This document shows, one piece after another, positions 7,272 to 9,891 of a stretch of 9,891 nucleotides of DNA (positions within the stretch are counted from its first letter, which is position 1; every line of letters begins with the position of its first letter). This DNA is from Phycisphaerales bacterium (GTDB lineage Bacteria > Planctomycetota > Phycisphaerae > Phycisphaerales > UBA1924). The notes beneath the pieces were generated by a model, which was given only the letters and a program-made list of their open reading frames with translations, was not told where the DNA came from and ran no database searches. Both the position numbers and the translations under genes were made by a program. The stretch is from the NCBI GenBank assembly GCA_019747615.1, contig JAIEQQ010000593.1, positions 1-9,891 on the forward strand, in the 5' to 3' direction.

Positions 7272-7925
7272 ATGGCCAGGTCTTTGACATCTTCTCGCAA
7301 GGCGAACGGCTCTCCACGCGGCTCCGGCCCGAGGATTGCGATCGTCGTCAGCCGCTATAACCGGACGGTCACCGATGCGCTGGAGCGCGGGGCGCTCGGC
7401 GCGTTTCAGGCGGCCGGATTGGGCGGCGTGGTGGAGGTGTTTGACGTGGCTGGCGCGTTTGAGACGATCGCGATTGCGGCGACCGCGGCGGCGGTCGGGC
7501 GGTTTGATGCGGTCGTGGTGCTCGGCTGCATCATCAAGGGCGAGACGAATCACGATGAGATTCTGGGGCATTGCGTGACGCGCGAGCTGGCGACGATCGC
7601 CCGTGAGCGCCAGATGCCGGTGGGGCTCGGCGTGCTGACGGTGAACACGCCGTCGCAGGCGCTGGAGCGGGCGGGACTCGGATCAACGTCGAAGCGCGGG
7701 CGCAAGATCGCGAGCGATCAGCCGCCGGAGATGATCGGCAACAAGGGCGCTGAAGCAATGGACGCAGTGCTGCACTCGCTGGGGGAGCTGTCGCGGCTGC
7801 GGGCCGAGCCCGGTGCGGCGATTCCAAGCGAGCGACCTGCGCTGAAATCGCCGGACAAACTCGCGGGCGGATCGGCGGGCGCGACGGCGCGGTCCGGTGT
7901 GGCGCGCGTCGGAGGTCGATCATGA
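7272..7925 (+). CDS. ribH: 6,7-dimethyl-8-ribityllumazine synthase
   Basis: This enzyme condenses 5-amino-6-ribitylamino-uracil with 3,4-dihydroxybutanone 4-phosphate to lumazine, the penultimate step of riboflavin synthesis. The 217-residue protein has the family landmarks: RIAIVVSRYN (21-30, aromatic Tyr29), AGAFE (60-64), LGCIIKGETNH with the catalytic His94, GVLTVNT (120-126), ERAG with the phosphate-binding Arg133, and NKGAEA (157-162). Two things are odd. About 17 extra residues (GSTSKRGRKIASDQPPEM and neighbours, near 137-154) separate ERAG from NKG, which are normally only about four residues apart. A Ser/Ala/Gly-rich tail of roughly 40 residues follows the last helix, making the protein about 60 residues longer than typical. 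The usual Pro before GAFE is Ala here. The start follows a -10-like box directly. Its stop overlaps the nusB start (ATGA). Confidence 0.95.
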   Translation: MARSLTSSRKANGSPRGSGPRIAIVVSRYNRTVTDALERGALGAFQAAGLGGVVEVFDVAGAFETIAIAATAAAVGRFDAVVVLGCIIKGETNHDEILGHCVTRELATIARERQMPVGLGVLTVNTPSQALERAGLGSTSKRGRKIASDQPPEMIGNKGAEAMDAVLHSLGELSRLRAEPGAAIPSERPALKSPDKLAGGSAGATARSGVARVGGRS

Positions 7926-8419
7926 GCATTACCCGTGGCACCCGCCGCCTTGCGTTCCAGGCGTTGTTTCAGATCGATGCCCACCACGCCGCGGGTGGAA
8001 AAAAGAACACGGACAAAGACGTGCGGCTGATTCGCGAGTCGCTCGTTGAAGAGCACCCGGGGCTGAGCGCTGTCGAGCTCGACAGCGCGATGGAGCTGGC
8101 GCTGGGCGCGTGGGCCGATCGCGCCGCGGCGGACAAGGCGACCGTCGAGCTGGCGCCGACGTGGCCCGCGCATCGACAAGCGGCGGTGGATCGCGCGATC
8201 CTGCGGCTGGCACACTTTGACATGACCAAGGGGCCGGGCAGCGACAAGCCCAAGATCGTCGTGAACGACGCGGTGGAGTTGGCGAAGGAGTTCTCGACCG
8301 ACAAGTCTCCCGGCTTCGTCAACGCGCTGCTGGACAAGGTGCTCAAGCGCGTGCTGGGCGTCTCGAGCGCGAGCGCCGAGGCTGAGCCCGCGGCGATTGA
8401 GGAACCCGATCCGAGCTGA
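7922..8419 (+). CDS. nusB: Transcription antitermination factor NusB
   Basis: NusB binds the boxA sequence of nascent rRNA together with NusE (ribosomal protein S10), as part of the antitermination complex. The 165-residue protein shows the conserved N-terminal helix RRLAFQALFQIDA (8-20), the middle helix VDRAILRLAHFDM (89-101) and the strongly conserved PKIVVNDAVELAKEFS (110-125) with DKSPGFVNALLDKVL (127-141). A basic and acidic insert around 24-45 and an Ala/Glu-rich tail after residue 146 make it longer than E. coli NusB (139 residues). The start is secure: GGAGGT at 7911-7916 ends 5 bases before the ATG. The ATG overlaps the ribH stop, and ribH-nusB is a widespread bacterial gene pair. 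A hairpin directly after the stop closes the operon. Confidence 0.97.
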   Translation: MSITRGTRRLAFQALFQIDAHHAAGGKKNTDKDVRLIRESLVEEHPGLSAVELDSAMELALGAWADRAAADKATVELAPTWPAHRQAAVDRAILRLAHFDMTKGPGSDKPKIVVNDAVELAKEFSTDKSPGFVNALLDKVLKRVLGVSSASAEAEPAAIEEPDPS

Positions 8420-8420
8420 A

Positions 8421-8452
8421 GTGACGACGACCCGTTGAGAGGTCGTCGTCAC
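8421..8452. terminator. Perfect 12-bp hairpin after nusB
   Basis: GTGACGACGACC (8421-8432) and GGTCGTCGTCAC (8441-8452) pair perfectly around an 8-base loop, starting one base after the nusB stop codon. There is no T tract, so it may act as a terminator without a U tail, stabilise the mRNA end, or insulate the convergent genes. Confidence 0.6.
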
Positions 8453-8466
8453 GAGGTATCTGTCAG

Positions 8467-8483
8467 ACGCCGCGATGCGGCGT
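8467..8483. terminator. GC hairpin between convergent genes
   Basis: ACGCCGC (8467-8473) and GCGGCGT (8477-8483) pair around GAT. It lies 16 bases beyond the stop of the minus-strand PEP-CTERM gene and probably serves as its 3' hairpin; there is no T tract in the minus direction. Confidence 0.45.
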
Positions 8484-8499
8484 GCAAACCACAGGTCAA

Positions 8500-9267
8500 T
8501 CACGCGCGGCGACGGCGCGATGCGGCGAGGCCCGCGAGGCCGAGCAGGCCCATCGCGCCCGGGGTGGGGATGGTGCCGCTGAAGGTGACCATGTCGAAAC
8601 GGTAGTTGCCGGCGCTTCCGTTGTAGACCGTGTTGTTGGCGCTTGCGCGCTGGAAGGCGGTGTTGGCGGGCTGCAGGCCGTTGGCGTTGGTGAACGCGAC
8701 GGGCGAGAACGCCGAGACGATCTGGAAGCCGAAGTTCGGGTTGTTTGAGGCGCCGGCGATCGAGTTCAGGTTGAACGTGAGGGTGGTCCAGCCGTCAAAG
8801 GTGGTATTGAAGTCCAGGAGGCCGCCGAAGGACGTGAAGGAGGTGCCGTCGAGGGTGTACTGGAACTGGGCGTGGCGGGGCGAGCCGTCGGTGGCGAAGA
8901 GGTCCAGCCCGACGATCACGTCGCTATAGCCGACGGTGGATGCGTTGAAGCGGGCGCCGGAGAGGAGCTGGGTGGTGCCGGACCAGCCGTTGGTGACGCT
9001 GCCGCGGACGCGCCAAGCGCGGTTGTTGGCGGGGATTGCGGGGTCGGAGGAGAGGACGATGCCGGCGGCGAGAAGGATGTCGGCGTTGTTGGCGTTGTTG
9101 GTCATGCCGACGGGGGTGGCGGAGCCGGCACCGATGCTGGGCGCGGGCGAGTTGTTCGCGCCGATCGCTGGGGCGTTGAAGTTCCACTGCGTGATGATGG
9201 TGCTGGCGTTTGCGGCGCCGGCGAGCACGAGCACGGACGAGACGCAAAGGGCTGATGCGATACGCAT
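8500..9267 (-). CDS. Secreted PEP-CTERM-like surface protein
   Basis: This 255-residue exported protein has a clean signal peptide (MRIASALCVSSVLVLAGAANA, cleavage likely after ANA, about residue 21). The mature part begins TIITQWNFNAPAIGANNS, an Asn-rich beta-sandwich-like start often seen in planctomycete and verrucomicrobial PEP-CTERM proteins, and continues with alternating aromatic and Asn/Thr/Ser residues suggesting a carbohydrate-binding or jelly-roll fold. The tail is a PEP-CTERM-type sorting signal: PTPGAMG, a hydrophobic LLGLAGLAA stretch, then SRRRRA. Such tails are processed by exosortases, which are not encoded here. The ATG is well supported by GAGGAG about 7 bases upstream. The GAATTC-centred element at 9310-9332 lies about 50 bases upstream. 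It converges on nusB. Ligand and role are unknown. Confidence 0.92.
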   Translation of the reverse strand: MRIASALCVSSVLVLAGAANASTIITQWNFNAPAIGANNSPAPSIGAGSATPVGMTNNANNADILLAAGIVLSSDPAIPANNRAWRVRGSVTNGWSGTTQLLSGARFNASTVGYSDVIVGLDLFATDGSPRHAQFQYTLDGTSFTSFGGLLDFNTTFDGWTTLTFNLNSIAGASNNPNFGFQIVSAFSPVAFTNANGLQPANTAFQRASANNTVYNGSAGNYRFDMVTFSGTIPTPGAMGLLGLAGLAASRRRRA

Positions 9268-9309
9268 GATCTCTCTCCTCGAAGGGGTGTGTGGCGGGAG
9301 CGGGACAGG

Positions 9310-9332
9310 GCTCCGCCGAATTCGGGGGATGC
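9310..9332 (-). promoter_or_regulatory. GAATTC-centred element upstream of the PEP-CTERM gene
   Basis: On the minus strand it reads GCAT, five C, GAATTCGG, then CGGAGC. It aligns with the element at 1816-1835 (C run, GAATTCGG, GG, GC shared), at a similar distance from the start codon (about 50 bases here, 62 there). A TAGCAT hexamer just upstream could be a -10 box, which would put transcription start within the element. Confidence 0.45.
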
Positions 9333-9536
9333 TAATGGCGTGCGCGATCGCCGGACGCCGCGTGGCGTGAAGACTGGATCAAGGGATGAACAAGAACACG
9401 CCAAGAGCGCCCAGCTTCACGCGCGGGGGCTGCGTGCGCCGGGGGTTTTGCGCGTGCGGGTTCGTGTCGCGGGGGCTCGGGCGTGTCGCGGTTTACACGA
9501 GTACTCGATGCCCAATGCGCGTGCGAGAGCTCAACC

Positions 9537-9562
9537 CGTGCCTTTGCAGGGCCTCAGGCACG
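9537..9562 (-). terminator. Candidate hairpin terminator after the M32 peptidase gene
   Basis: CGTGCCT (9537-9543) and AGGCACG (9556-9562) form a 7-bp stem with a 12-base loop, about 35 bases beyond the peptidase stop in the minus direction. No T tract follows. The next 100 minus-strand bases are C-rich and G-poor, which would suit Rho. Apart from the element at 9310-9332 I see nothing else between 9268 and 9596. Confidence 0.35.
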
Positions 9563-9596
9563 ACGTCCGAGCGGCGGGACTTAACGAGTATCCGTG

Positions 9597-9891
9597 TTAG
9601 AGCCCGTAGACGCCGCGGAGCTTGCTTTCGAGGTGGCGCATGAGCGGGTCGACCGAGAGGTCCCTGCCGGTGACCTTGCGGCAGAGATCCGCGGCGCGAT
9701 ATCGACGCCCGTGCCGGTGGATGTTGTGGCGGAGCCAGCCGAGCAGATCGGCGAAGTTGCCCTTGGCCATGCGCTTGTCCAGGTCGGGGATGTCGCGGTT
9801 GATCTTCTCCCAGAACTGAGCCGCGTAGAGGTTGCCCAGCGTGTAGGTCGGGAAGTAGCCGACGAGGCCGAAGGACCAGTGGACGTCTTGC
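9597..9891 (-). CDS. M32-family metallocarboxypeptidase, C-terminal part
   Basis: This gene runs off the right edge; 97 complete codons and the TAA stop are present. The fragment begins QDVHWSFGLVGYFPTYTLGN followed by LYAAQFW, the highly conserved M32 (carboxypeptidase Taq) segment. It continues with helices ending in WLRHNIHRHGRRYRAADLC, RKVTGRDLS and the typical end PLMRHLESKLRGVYGL. M32 enzymes are soluble zinc carboxypeptidases that trim amino acids from peptide C-termini. The HEXXH zinc site lies in the missing part, so catalytic integrity cannot be judged. Codon use matches neighbours. The gene is on the same strand as the PEP-CTERM gene but separated by 329 bases with its own hairpin, so it is probably a separate unit. 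Confidence 0.93.
   Translation of the reverse strand, partial: QDVHWSFGLVGYFPTYTLGNLYAAQFWEKINRDIPDLDKRMAKGNFADLLGWLRHNIHRHGRRYRAADLCRKVTGRDLSVDPLMRHLESKLRGVYGL

Noticed and set aside
9490..9600. Region checked for a tRNA or small RNA because of CGAGTACTCG and nearby stems
   Set aside because: No cloverleaf, anticodon arm or T-loop sequence could be assembled; only a simple hairpin is supported.
9289..9643. Plus-strand open frames between the PEP-CTERM and M32 genes
   Set aside because: Arg-rich low-complexity translations in a spacer, partly overlapping the M32 gene; no start signal.

Overview
The window looks like chromosomal DNA of a GC-rich planctomycete, most likely of the class Phycisphaerae. 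Three things suggest this. One exported protein ends in tandem Cys-flanked 'GC-type' dockerin-like repeats. A second ends in a PEP-CTERM-like tail (PTPG, hydrophobic stretch, RRRR). An RsbW/SpoIIAA-type regulatory pair and HEAT-repeat lipoprotein sit beside housekeeping genes. The lineage is inferred from family knowledge, not from a marker gene. No rRNA, tRNA, CRISPR array, transposase or phage gene was seen.

Left part (1-2695): a minus-strand gene encodes a secreted dockerin-bearing protein (35-1762). An 830-base region before guaA follows. It holds a GAATTC-centred element upstream of the dockerin gene, a possible 53-codon plus-strand gene (2127-2288) bracketed by two similar small hairpins, a strong intrinsic terminator (2353-2384) and a cluster of short GC palindromes and tandem repeats (2460-2600).

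Middle (2696-6145): guaA (GMP synthase) is on the minus strand. Divergent from it is a plus-strand group: a HEAT-repeat lipoprotein, an RsbW/SpoIIAB-like anti-sigma kinase whose start overlaps the lipoprotein stop (ATGA), and a SpoIIAA/RsbV-like anti-anti-sigma factor 189 bases further on. The last two could form a partner-switching module, and the lipoprotein might feed envelope information into it. No sigma factor is in view. Very G-rich tracts precede or overlap two of these genes.

Right part (6146-9891): plus-strand mlaE-like permease, ribH (lumazine synthase, with an unusual insertion and tail) and nusB. ribH and nusB are coupled by an ATGA overlap, and a perfect 12-bp hairpin follows nusB. 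Converging on them is a minus-strand secreted PEP-CTERM-like protein gene (8500-9267) with the same kind of GAATTC-centred element about 50 bases upstream. The window ends in the C-terminal 97 codons of an M32-family metallocarboxypeptidase on the minus strand.

Most content is ordinary. The points most worth checking are the element shared by the two exported-protein genes, the paired TGAGTCAT hairpins around the small ORF, the G-tracts in the regulatory cluster, and the lumazine synthase insertion.
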